Positions 34,017-44,536 of a DNA stretch of 64,000 nt are shown piece by piece. The position numbers and the translations under genes were made by a program. Location of the stretch: the NCBI RefSeq assembly GCF_003573695.1, contig NC_039362.1, positions 4,252,929 to 4,316,928 of the forward strand. Reading direction: 5' to 3'. The notes under the pieces were generated by a model, which searched no databases, was not told the origin of the DNA, and worked only from the letters and a program-made list of their open reading frames with translations. The first letter of the stretch is position 1; every line of letters begins with the position of its first letter. The stretch comes from Papaver somniferum. Taxonomy: Eukaryota; Streptophyta; Magnoliopsida; Ranunculales; Papaveraceae.

Positions 34017-35300
34017 TCAAACTACTTCTTTCATATTAGGGTTTAGTCGACGTTGCATCTCCCTATAAGGTTTGGTATCTTCCTCTAAATAAATCTGATG
34101 CATACAAACAGTAGGACTTATACCCTTAATGTCTGCTATGGTCCACCCTAAAGCTTTCTTGTTGTTTTGAAGGATGGTTACTAGCCTACTTTCCTGATCA
34201 CTATCCAAGACGGAAGAAATAATCATAGGTAAAGTCTCAGACGGGCCTAAAAACACATATTTCAAGGTATCCGACAATGGTTTTAGCTCCAATTTAAGAG
34301 GCTCTTCTAACGAAGGAACTAGGGTAGACTTAGAAACTGGTAGTGGTTCAAACTTAGGTTTCCATATATTACTAGTGTCTAACAGAGGGGTTGAATCTAA
34401 CAGAGCATTTACCTCATTAATCACATTATCATCATCAAAATCAATCCCAAAGTGAGCTAGGCATTTCTATAACGGATCTTCTAACAAAGTGTTTGGTAAT
34501 GACTCCTCGACTAATGTTCCTATCATGTTCACCTCTTCTATGTGCGAGTCATCTATTTCAGAGGGTATCTTACTAATATTAAAAATGTTCAGCTCAATAG
34601 TCATATTACCAAAATACAATTTCATAATACCATTTCGACAGTTAATGATTGCATTGGATGTAGCTAAAAACGGGCGACCTAAAATTACCGGTATCTGGTT
34701 CTCTGGGTCAGGGACATGTTGGGTATCTAGGATAAGAAAATCCACTGGATAAATAAACTTGTCGACCTCTATAAGAACATCCTCGATCACACCACGAAGA
34801 ATTTTAACGGACCTATCAGCTAACTGAAGTGTCATCTGTTTAGGTTTCATCTCACCAAGTCCTAGATTAAGGTACACATGATATGGTAGTAAGTTCACAC
34901 TGGCTCCTAAGTCAAGCAACATTTTCTCAACACGGTATTTACCTATTTTGCAAGAAATGGTAGGGGACCTTGGGTCTTTATACTTAGGAGTAGTGGTATT
35001 CTGAATAATAAAATTCACATGACTAGTTAGAAAGGCTTTCTTCTAGACATTAAGCTTTCGCTTTCGCGTACACATATCCTTGAGAAACTTGGTATCAGAT
35101 GGAATCTTCTTAATTGCATCTAGTAGTGGAAGGTTGATAGTTACCTGCTTAAAAACCTCCAATATATCATTAAAATTGGACCCCCTCTTAGTTGGAAATA
35201 ACAGTTGTTGGAATGGGGCTCTAGGGACAAAGACGGGCTCAATATGACCCTCATTGGTCTCTTTAGAGACTCTATCAGTCTCCTCAGTTTCTGGTTCAGA
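34017..35300 (-). pseudogene. gag-pol: Athila gag C-terminus, protease and linker
   Basis: Starting near 35300 the reading contains RAPFQQLLFPTKRGSNFNDI and FLKDMCTRKRKLNV (the end of gag). After a stop at about 35044 comes the aspartic protease: LLDLGASVNLLPYHVYLNLG with the catalytic Asp in DLGAS, then LADRSVKILRGVIEDVLIEV and IPVILGRPFLATSNAIINCR. After a second stop near 34464 a linker leads to RT (KGISPTVCMHQIYLEEDTKP, RRLNPNMKEVV). Protease processes the polyprotein. All pieces are in one frame, and the lesions are stop codons only. Confidence 0.85.
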
Positions 35301-35322
35301 AGGGTGAACTACAGCATAGGCT

Positions 35323-35550
35323 TATGCTTGCGTAAATAATTAGGGTGTACAAACTAGTACCCGTGTGGATAAAATTACTCATTAAGCTAATACTTGCGTA
35401 AATAACTATGGTGTACAGACTAGTATACACATGTTGGTTGTTAATACAAGTGTATATATTGGTGCACCCGTAACTCGGAACTGTATTTGATCTGGCCTGA
35501 TCGAGTTGTCTATGATTTAATTTAATTTTTCTTTTGGGTCTATCTTGCAG
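35323..35550 (+). other. Intron-like sequence before the RIBA exon
   Basis: It begins where Athila homology ends and finishes in a pyrimidine-rich tract with acceptor AG at 35549-35550. It contains an imperfect two-copy repeat (CTTGCGTAAATAA..GGTGTAC with AACTAGTA, about 35324 and 35388). Confidence 0.5.
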
Positions 35551-35766
35551 ATGGTCATTGTTGTTGATGACGACAATAGAGAAAATGAAGGAGATGTAAT
35601 AATGAAAGCAGAGTTAGCAACTTCTGTAGCTCTAACGTTTATTGTAAAACATGGAATTGGAATTGTGTGTGTCAGTATGCAAGGAGAAGACTTGGATCGG
35701 TTACAACTTCCTTTAATGTTTCAGGTGAATGCGGAGAAACTTTGTACAACTTTCACAGTAAAAATG
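35551..35766 (+). pseudogene. RIBA: RIBA-like DHBP synthase exon, left of retroelement block
   Basis: Bounded by acceptor AG (35549-35550) and donor GT (35767-35768, GTATGT). It encodes MVIVVDDDNRENEGDVIM .. FIVKHGIGIVCVSMQGEDLD .. RLQLPLMF..EKLCTTFTVKM. The DDxxRENEGD and HGxGIVCV motifs are those of 3,4-dihydroxy-2-butanone-4-phosphate synthase, the N-terminal domain of plant plastid RIBA proteins in riboflavin synthesis. The usual HGTG is HGIG, and a few residues are missing before EKLCT. The next exon of the same domain is at 60581, beyond 24.8 kb of retroelements. It could come from a divergent RIBA3-type paralogue or a dead copy; with the lesions at 60581 a pseudogene is more likely. 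No upstream exon is found before the Athila break. Confidence 0.82.
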
Positions 35767-35838
35767 GTATGTAGTTATCTCCCCTATTAATACATGCAAC
35801 TAAATGTTGATTGATTCCTATACATTTCATATAATGGG

Positions 35839-37872
35839 TGATGAGTGCCAAATATTGTATATATCTATCCCTTTTTGTTGGCATTTAACTCATCTTTTGT
35901 GCATTAATTCTACATTTTATCCCATATTCTGTATTTTCATTGTTTTCAAGAATAAATATTTTTCTTACTTAATTTTGCATTTTTAGGTAATAAATAAAGT
36001 CTGGATAACTTGCGGAGCGGAAAAGAGTTGAAGAGTAGTGAAAAGCCGGAAGAAATTACGCAAGGAAGCCGCAAAGAATGGAGCACAAGACCAAAAAGTT
36101 AGGAATGGGCTCAAGAAGAAAGAATTGTTCTTAAAGAAGATATGGGCTTGGCATACCCAAGGCCCAAAACCCTTACCCAAACCCATTTTCTATAACCAAA
36201 ACCGCCTCCATCTTCAGCCGTCGGATTGAATCCATCTCATCATCCGATGGTCGCTCCTTCATCGCGCATCAAAATCTGAAGCTCCTGCAAAACACCATAG
36301 TGCCTAAATTCCAAGCCTTCAGATTAGATTGTAGTTGAATCCAACGATCGCTTCTTTGCCTGCGCATCAAACCCAGATACTTCCGCTTAACACTACAACA
36401 CCTAACTCCATCTGGCGCCGTTAGTTTCGTTGTATATCTGCATCCAACGGTCGCTGCCAGCATCTTCACTTTTATCCGTTAGATCAACCTACCATCTTCG
36501 CATCCCGCAGCTCAGAGTCACAAAACATCAAAATTTGATGCGCCCGCTCAACACACTAGTACCTAATATCTATACCCCAAAACAAACGATCCCTAACCAA
36601 ATCGTTTTCTCCTCCTTCTTTCTTCTTCTTTCTCCCGACCCTCGTCTGCAACTCCATCATCATCCCTGCCACCACCTGCTCCACCATCTCTACCACCTCA
36701 CCTCTGCAGCGCCATCACTTCTTCACCATCATCACCCGACACCACACCATCCCCCTAGCCGAGTTGCTTTAACTCCTCTCACCAACTGACCTAGGTGAGG
36801 GTTGATAAAACACCTCGAATTAGGGAGCAATTGACGCAATTGGAGGCAGAGAAGGACCGAGAGAGAAGAAAAGAGACATGGGTCGACGTCAATTCAAAGT
36901 TTAGGTGAAAAATTTTAGGAATTGAAAAACCCTAATTTCTAATTTTAGGGTTTGAAAAAATTGGGTATTTGTATGCTATAAATAGAGAGTGTGTAGAGCA
37001 ATTTCAGGGTGTGCTTGGGTTAGCCGAGATACCCCCTAATATGGGATACCTTAGTTTTAATTTCAGTTCTTAAATTTCAATTAAATTTCAATTTAGGGTT
37101 TCAATTTTAATTTCAAGTTCTGTTAAATTCTGTCACTTTTTATTGCAATTTGTGTTTTAATTTTAATTTCCTGTTAGTGTTAAATTTTAATTCCCTGTTA
37201 ATGTTAAATTTTAATTCCCTGTTGGGTTTTAAATTTTAATTTTTTTACCTCAATTTTTGTTTCCTGTTTAGCAATGATTCTTGTTTTGTTAATGTTTGTT
37301 CCTTGTTAATTTTTGTTCCCTGTTTTGATAAATTTTTGTTTCCTGTTTGATACATTATACATATTTAGTTTAATTTTTAGTATCATGTTTAAGTGTCACT
37401 GTTAGTATTGTGTTAGTGTGACTGTTAATTCTCTAGGTTCATTGTTAATGTTAGTATTTTATCCCTCTTTAGTTCACTGTTAGTTGTTGTTCACTGTTGA
37501 GTAATGGAATGATAAGTTAAAACCTTTGAAGCATTGTGTTGATTGAGTAGTGGGGAGAAACTAGTGCTCACTATGTGAGCAAACTGGTTCTCTTCCCACT
37601 CTAGTGTATGCCTAGGTTCTCATCATTGTTTTATCTTATAACTGTATTGTCTTCACACTCTTGCCTTTGGCTCACAGCCATTGTTTAGCTCTAGTATCAC
37701 TGTTTTTCTTCACATTTTCACACACTATTTTCCACCATTTTTCTCATTGTCTTTCTTTTGCTGTTTAGTTTTTAGTCTATTTAATCTTTGTTGTTTTTGC
37801 CATTCTTTTGTTCTTTGGTTTGCTTCCAATTTGGCCTAGAGCCACTGTTTACACTCCTCTTTTGCTACTAAG
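35839..37872 (+). repeat. Outer element 5' LTR, first segment
   Basis: Starts TGATGAGTGCCAAATATTG. A TATAAATA box at 36977-36984 probably drives transcription. It is followed by a T-rich tract of TTAAATTTTAATT- and TTCCTGTT-type repeats (about 37060-37480). It stops in GCTACTAAG where the nested element enters; the last five bases CTAAG are that element's target site. Confidence 0.93.
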
Positions 37873-40455
37873 TGACAGGTCCGGAAAGGTGTGTAGAATT
37901 GATGCGATGAAAACGGGCCTACAGTAATACCGCAAGTGCACGGTCGTCAGTTGTAGCTCGTGCAAGTACGGGTCGATCCACAGAGATCGGGTGTGTTTCG
38001 GAAAGTGTTTTAGCTATTTGGGTTCCTAGATTTGCTTTGGGCTTAGAAGCCCTTTGGAAGTGTTGGGCTCAATGTACTATTAGGTTTGTTCTCAATAAAA
38101 GGAACTGAGCTTGGGCTCAGTTGGTCTTTGAAAAGCAAATTGGGCTTTGGCTTTAAAGTGAGTTCAGGTTTTTGGGTTAAGCCCACAATTAATTGAATTG
38201 GGCTTTAGCTCTAACCTATCAATACACTAGGCTTTGGCCTTAATGAAATTTGGGCTTTAGTCTTAAACAAATGGGCTTTGGTTAAGCCCACAGATGACTG
38301 AATTGGGCTTCAGTTTGAAGTGAGCCTTGGGCTTGAGATGTATTGGGCTTAGCTATTGAACTAGGCCTCTTGGGCTTTGGACTCAGTTGTTGAACTAGGC
38401 CTTTGCTTGGCTGCAGGAGTAGCAAGAACTGAGCTTGGCTTGGCAGGAGAAGAAGTGGCAGCAGCAACAGCCTGGCAGCAACCTTGGCAGGAGAAGTGAG
38501 CAATGCAGCAGTGGAAGATAGTGATGCAGCAGAAGCAAGAGGGGAGGCAGTGCAGCAGCTGCAGGAAAAGCAGCAGCAGCAGCTGCAAGGGGAAGGAAAA
38601 CAGCAGCACTGCACAGGAGAAGCAGCAGCAGTGCTGCAGGGCAGCAGAGGAAGAGCTGCTCAGCAGTGCAGCAGCAACAGAGTTGCAGCAGCAGCTGCAG
38701 CTGCTCAAGCAGTCAAGAAAATGAAGTAAACAGTACAGGTAACATGACAGGACATAAGCATAACAGAAAACAACACAGGATGAACCAAGGCCTAAGGCCA
38801 AGGGCAAGGATAATGTGAAGCTAACAGAGAAAACATAGAAAATAAATTGTGGATGGGAAGTGCAGGGGATGAATGAGAGTTTCCTTTACCTAGCCAGTTC
38901 ACCTTGGTTACATCCCTGTCATGTGGTTAGTTAACTACCTAAAGTCCTTGGATAACCCCTAGCATTGTCTATCTGATTAAAGCATAGGCAATCACAGGTC
39001 ATTTAGGGTCTAGGTCTCTAACTAATATGGCTTTGTGAATCCCTTAGATTATGACTAACTCCTAGCATTAATGGTCTGTTTAAAGCACCACTAATCACAA
39101 GCCAGTGAACCTTTGGAATGTTACTAACCTAAATGTTTTGAGCTCAACAGGGTCTAACCCAAATGGCTAACCAACAAAGTGCAGTTGACTTCTCACCCTA
39201 GTGGTGAATCAGAACTTAACAAACATGATGAATCACATAGACATTAGCATACACAAGAACATGAACATAACAGTGAAAAATAGAATTGCAAAAAGCATAA
39301 CATAACAGGACATTGAGAATTAACAGAACTTAGCAGTTCTGGATGCAGGCTAATCCCAACATGCTTTCTAACACAACCCATAGCCCCAATTTATACCCAA
39401 TTACATCATTAGGGTTTTACCCAATTTTTCACCCAAACTGACAGAGCTAGGGTTTCTGAATTCTTACCTAATTTGATGTTGCTACATCAAATTGAACGTG
39501 ACCCATTACTCTACTTGTCCTTCTCTACCTCTCCATGCCTTCAATTTCACTCTAGCTCTACCCAATTTATCAATTTTGCACGCCTAGGGTTTCTGAAAGA
39601 GAATGTGCAAAAGTTGAGAAATTAGGTGGACTAGGGAGATGGGAGCAGATGGTATTGGTTACTTTGAGTGATAGGGTGATGATGGTGGAGGTGTGGTGGT
39701 GGCAGTGGAGTTGGTGGTGATGATGGTGGTGCGGCAGTTGCAGGAGGTGGCTCTGCAGAGGGGGGTGGTGTAGGTGATGGTCGACTGGTTGGGAGAGAAG
39801 GGTGTTTGGTTAGGTGGATGGGCTCGGGTGATAGGGTGTAAGGCGAGTGCATCGAGTCTTGATGTTCTGTGACTCTGAGCTGCGAGATGCGAAGATGGTA
39901 GGTAGATCGGACGGTGATGTGGAGTGAAGCTTGGAGAGACCGTCAGATTATATGATACAACAAAATGAACGGTACTTGATGGAGTTAGGTACTGTAGTGT
40001 AAGGCGGAGATATCAAACTTCGATGCACAGCAAGGGAGCGACCGTTGGATTCAACTACCATCTAATCTGAAGGCTTGGAATTTCGGCGCTGTGGTGCTTG
40101 GCGGAGACTTCAGATTTTGATGCTCTATGAAGGAGCGACCATCGGATGCGTCTGGGAACTGATCTGACGGCTGAGAACGGAGGCGCTTTTGTGTGTAGAA
40201 AATGAGGTTGTGCGCACCATTCTTCGCGGCTTCCTTGCGTAATTTCTCCCGGCTTTTCACTACTTTTCTGCTCTTTTCGCTCCGCGACTCATCCGAACTT
40301 TATTTATTACCTAAAAATAAAAATTAATTAAAAAAATTTATTCTTGAAAACAATGAAAATACAGAATATGGGATAAAATGTAGAATTAATGCATAAAAGA
40401 TGAGTTAAAATGCCAACAAAAAGGGATAAATATATACAATATTTGGCACTCATCA
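37873..40455 (-). repeat. LTR-C of the compound element
   Basis: 2583 bp. Minus-strand start at 40455 after the polypurine tract, end at 37873. TATAAAT box (minus strand) at 39389-39395. A GCA/CAG-rich stretch (about 38400-38730) makes overlapping open frames on both strands that read as poly-Gln/Ala or poly-Cys/Ser and are unlikely to be genes. Its U3 resembles LTR-A, not LTR-B. Confidence 0.95.
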
Positions 40456-40470
40456 AATACCCCCAAACCT
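40456..40470 (-). promoter_or_regulatory. Polypurine tract of internal region 1
   Basis: On the minus strand AGGTTTGGGGGTATT abuts the LTR-C start TGATGAG. An equivalent site is at 47118-47132 for internal region 2. Confidence 0.8.
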
Positions 40471-41680
40471 GAATTTTACTTGTCCTCAAGTAAAACAAAA
40501 CTAAGGAAATCCTAACTATACCACTGTCGCTGGTCTCTCGAATGCATTTAGCGTATGCACTAAGCCTTTTAAACCACTAAGTGTCCCTAGTGGACGAGTT
40601 GAAGTCTCGTGAAGGTTTACCAGAGGTGTGCCTACAAAACCTAAGGACAAAATATAAGCTCAGATTCCATTAAACGTGACATGTGCAAAACAGTTTAAGC
40701 TCACAGCGAAATGGAGATGTCAATCTAGCTATCGAAGGCACAATCCTAGCACTGATAACAAATAAGGACATGTGATAAGAGTGTAAAGTGTATCTACACA
40801 TGTGTAAAGAAAGATCTGAAGTCATGACTACTAATCACCAAGAGATAGTTTCTCAGGCTAAGAACTGAGGTCGAAATCTAGCTAGCTGTCCGGACTTTAC
40901 GAGAATTGTGAATGAGTTGGAGGTATTTCACAATTTCTCGCGTTGTACATCAATGGCATACACCCTCCTTGCTTACAACAAAACAACAAAAAACTTTACA
41001 TGACTCTTATTTACATTGACAAATCTCTTTTTATTTTTGGAACAAGAGATGATGGAATTGATAAATACTTGATTTTTTGGTATTTTTCTGATATTTTTTT
41101 TCTGAATATATATCGTTTTTTTTTTTTTTTTTTTTTTTTTTTTGAACTGATACACTATTGATACATGTACAAAAGGAAACAAAAATTACATGACACTTTG
41201 CAAGAGGTAGCCCTTTTTGATGCACCCAGTTAAATTCGATGGTTGTCTTTCTTAATGTAACCTCCATCTTCTATCCCAACCAACCAAAGAACAAGCTAGT
41301 CAGTTTCGTTCAGTATTCTAAAGTGATTGGCAATCGTAACTTCCTATCCAACACCTTGAAGATCGAGGCCATACATGTATTGGTAGATCGTGCGCGTGCA
41401 AATTTCTTATCACTATGTGAATTGTGCTAGAATCAGGGTGCCTAAATATCTAGACTAAGACTCCTAATAAAAACATATTTGCACAAGAGTCAACATTTCA
41501 AGGTAAATGAGCTCCATTTTTATGATTTTTTTCAATTTTTTAATTTTTTTTTTTTTTGAATTTTGATTTTTCAATTTTTTTGGAATTTTTTTTTCAGAAG
41601 AAGGAGTTCGTTTTTCAATTTTTTCAAAAAGAAGAAGGAGTTCGTTTTTAATTATAGCATATTATCGTGGCATCTACTCT

Positions 41681-41718
41681 ATACCCCCAAACCTAAACTA
41701 AACATTGTCCTCAATGTT
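41681..41718 (-). promoter_or_regulatory. Internal hairpin/polypurine-like motif, internal region 1
   Basis: The inverted repeat 41701-41718 (minus strand AACATTGAGGACAATGTT) is followed by GTTTGGGGGTAT (41692-41681), about 1.2 kb before LTR-C. Same arrangement as at 11013, 48258, 56877 and 31244. Confidence 0.6.
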
Positions 41719-41932
41719 TCAAAATATGGAAAGAATTAAAATGCAACATATGGAAAGGGACATGCTGAGTAGAGTAAAAGGAGAGAGAATACCCGATTTC
41801 GGCGAAAGCAGAATTAAAACTCCGTTATTCAAGGCAAAAATCCAACATATTTCAGCCGAGATCATATTGGATTAGAAAAATATATACAAAAGGAACAAAA
41901 GGGTTTTTTTTTAAGAAATTTTAACTACTGGA

Positions 41933-43636
41933 TTATATACAAAAATATTCACCATACACTAACAATCTAAAGAGTTGAGGATCAACCCAAAAGACGAAGT
42001 GTAGACATTTCAACAGCTTCACACAATAATAACAGGAAAGAAACGCAAGTGAAACTGTGAAACAAAATGAGCTACCCCCAAACCTGGATTTTACAGAAGA
42101 TATAGTTTTGAAAACAAAATCGCGCAGTTTTGGGGGTTCATCATGCAAAAGGTCTAGCTCGAAATGAACTGTTCTAGGGACGGGCAAACATGCAATTTCC
42201 AACTGTGGTTCCTCAAATGTATTATATTTGGAAGCAAAATAGTCCAAGAGGACTTGGGAAGCACACAGTTCCAATCCTAAATTAGGCATTTTCAGAAAAA
42301 TGGTTTACAATGTTGGTACAAACCAAATCTAGGTTGGGTGGAAGGCCAACAGATTGTGACTCATGTAGGAGAATAGGCATATCATTATCAATCAAATCAA
42401 AATCTCCTAAATCATCTACACATGTCACATCATGCTCACAATCACAATCAGTTTAGCTTCAGACTCAGAATCATCATCAACATCATCAACAAATTTATTC
42501 ATGCATCGGCAAATCAGGAGAAATATCACAATGTGACCTAGGTAGAGAATCAGACACATCAAATATATTTTCATGCATATTAGTGTCTACAGAAGATTCA
42601 ACTATTCCTATGTCATGCTCATCTGTCATCTTCACAGAATAATTGTACGAATCCCATGTCAATATCAAATCATATGAATTACAATGAGTATTAGAAAGAA
42701 CAACATGCATGAAGGTTGAGGGCGAGAAGCCATATGTATTGAACCAACAGGTTCCACAATATTTTCATGTTTTTCTAACATATCATCGTAATCATCATAA
42801 TCATCATGGGGAGCATGCTATTGGTCCTCATTAACAGTGGTGGTGTCATTAGTCGATTCATGTTCCTCTAAATTAGGTTCATATTCAACATTATTTACAT
42901 GAATGAGACTAGACACTTCATTAGGGACAACATACATTTCCTCATGAATTTCCTCCCTTTGTCTGTGAAGCAAAATCTGATCTAAATGGGCATGAATTCG
43001 TGTTGTAGATCTATCATAGTCTTGCTTACAGAGTCTTAAAGCTTCTGTGGTGGAGTCTAAATTCATGGGAGTACAAAATTCTTCATGTTCAAATTGTGGT
43101 GAATGGTACAAACTTGCATGGTCATTAGGGTTTTCAAAATATTGATCGCAACCCTCAAAGGATTGATTATGGTCCCAATGACTACCATTCTCACAATTCA
43201 TGGGCATTTCATACATTGGATTTTCTCTAGATGGCCTAAAATTATGCAAAATATGACAATGCTCAACAGGGTGGTCTAAACTACCACATGCGGGACATGC
43301 ATAGATTTCAGGTTGCCTAAGAAAATTAGATGTGACAGATTCCTCATGTGATTGCATTTCTAAAGCTGCGATTCGAGCTTCTAATTGATCCATAAGAGAT
43401 GATTGTGTGAGTGAGGCACTAGCAAAATGTTCATTTTCACGTTGCGATAAATGATGCATGTATGAATAGTCATTAGGATTCATGTATTGCGGCTCGGGAC
43501 TTTGAAAATGTCCATAATAATTCCTATGACTATTGACATCATGGTCTATGGGAGGTTCATAACGTGAAGTTTGTCCATAAGCAAGTTCTCTAAGAGTTTT
43601 ATTTCCATCTCCAGGAGCAGACCAAAATCCAGACAT
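41933..43636 (-). pseudogene. Element ORF, internal region 1 copy, many small indels
   Basis: Same gene as 48511-50217. The first 272 codons (43636-42818) are intact and identical by eye to the intact copy, including the CCHC knuckle. The last 118 (42289-41933) are also intact apart from one substitution (RDFV for RNFV). Between them, 42290-42820, at least seven 1-4 bp insertions or deletions break the frame. Such a cluster between near-identical flanks is odd: it is either relaxed constraint in one copy or a local consensus error in the assembly. Confidence 0.85.
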
Positions 43637-43818
43637 GATTGGCTCAAAAAGCTAAGCAACTATGTTACAAAGCCCAAAATTTGGTTTTTAAATGGGAAAA
43701 TTTTAAAATTTTGGTTTATGGGAAAATTTTGGTTTTGATGGGAAAATTTTTGAAAAAGAAAATTTGGTTTAAAATGGGAGTAAAAAATTTGGTTTAAAAT
43801 GGGAGCAAAAGAAAATTT

Positions 43819-43849
<31 letters not shown>

Positions 43850-44512
43850 TTTTTTATTTTTTTTGAATAATAAAAAAGAAGAAAATAAAATTTGGTTTTT
43901 GAAATGGGAGCAAGCCCACTGTGCAAGCCTCTAATGAAATGGACGGAAGGCTGCGGCCTACGAAAATCCAAGTTTTTAATTTTGAAAGTTTAATTTGGCC
44001 CAGTTGGTTAAGGCCCGACGTTTGTTTTAAAACTTTGGTTTCGAGGTCCACTTACAAGTCCACAATCAGTTATAAGCTCAGCTGGGTTTAAACCCAGAGT
44101 CCAAAATACAAGTCCAATGGAAGAATTTAAACAAGCCCACACAAAATAAATACAAGCCCACAAATTAAACAACAAGCCCAAAAATAAATTATTACAAACC
44201 CAAAATAGAGGAATAAAAAGCCCAAAAAATTGGGTTAATTATTACAAGCCCACAATAAAAAATTGGAAGCCCACAGGTTGGGTTCTCTCAATGAAATGGG
44301 TTTAGGCTTACCTTTTTAGCACAGCCCAGCTGCTCTGATATTGTTGCAAAAACCCAGTTGGGTTTTGGTTCTTTTCCTTGGTGGCGTCCCAGCAGAGGAA
44401 AAACAGGTTCAGATCAGCAGGTCCAACAGCAAATGAAATGAAGCAGATGCAGATGCAAATGCTATGAAATACAAAAATAGCTAAGAAAAACACAGATAAA
44501 ACACAACACCAA

Positions 44513-44530
44513 TCCCCGGCAACGACGCCA
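44513..44530 (-). promoter_or_regulatory. Primer-binding site, internal region 1
   Basis: The minus strand reads TGGCGTCGTTGCCGGGGA six bases inside the end of LTR-B. It differs at one base from TGGCGCCGTTGCCGGGGA, complementary to the tRNA-Asp 3' end. The identical site for internal region 2 is 51073-51090. Confidence 0.85.
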
Positions 44531-44536
44531 AAAACT

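Larger units (their letters stand above)
28028..35322 (-). mobile_element. 5'-truncated autonomous Athila (Ty3/gypsy) element
   Basis: On the minus strand the order is end of gag, protease, RT, RNase H, integrase, a 3' untranslated region carrying the conserved hairpin/PPT motif (31244-31261) and a LINE insertion, and a 3' LTR (28028..29542). The element stops abruptly at about 35322, so gag's N-terminus, the primer site and the 5' LTR are missing and target duplications cannot be checked. Pol peptides such as ILGRPFLATSNAIINCRNG and GKLRSRWTGPFIV are characteristic of Athila. At least six in-frame stops and one frameshift show it is dead. Confidence 0.9.

Noticed and set aside
35839..36789. 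ORFs in the outer LTR (35983-36789 and the copy at 58242-59018)
   Set aside because: Both strands are open in the same GC-richer LTR U3 segment, with no protein signature. Present in both LTRs because LTRs are copies.
38282..38807. Poly-Gln and Cys/Ser-rich ORFs (also at 44946-45471 and 51502-52027)
   Set aside because: Low-complexity translation of a CAG/GCA-rich LTR tract, open in overlapping frames on both strands.
40943..41267. Lys/Phe-rich ORFs near 41.1 kb and 57.4 kb
   Set aside because: They run through homopolymer T/A tracts in the element 3' untranslated region.
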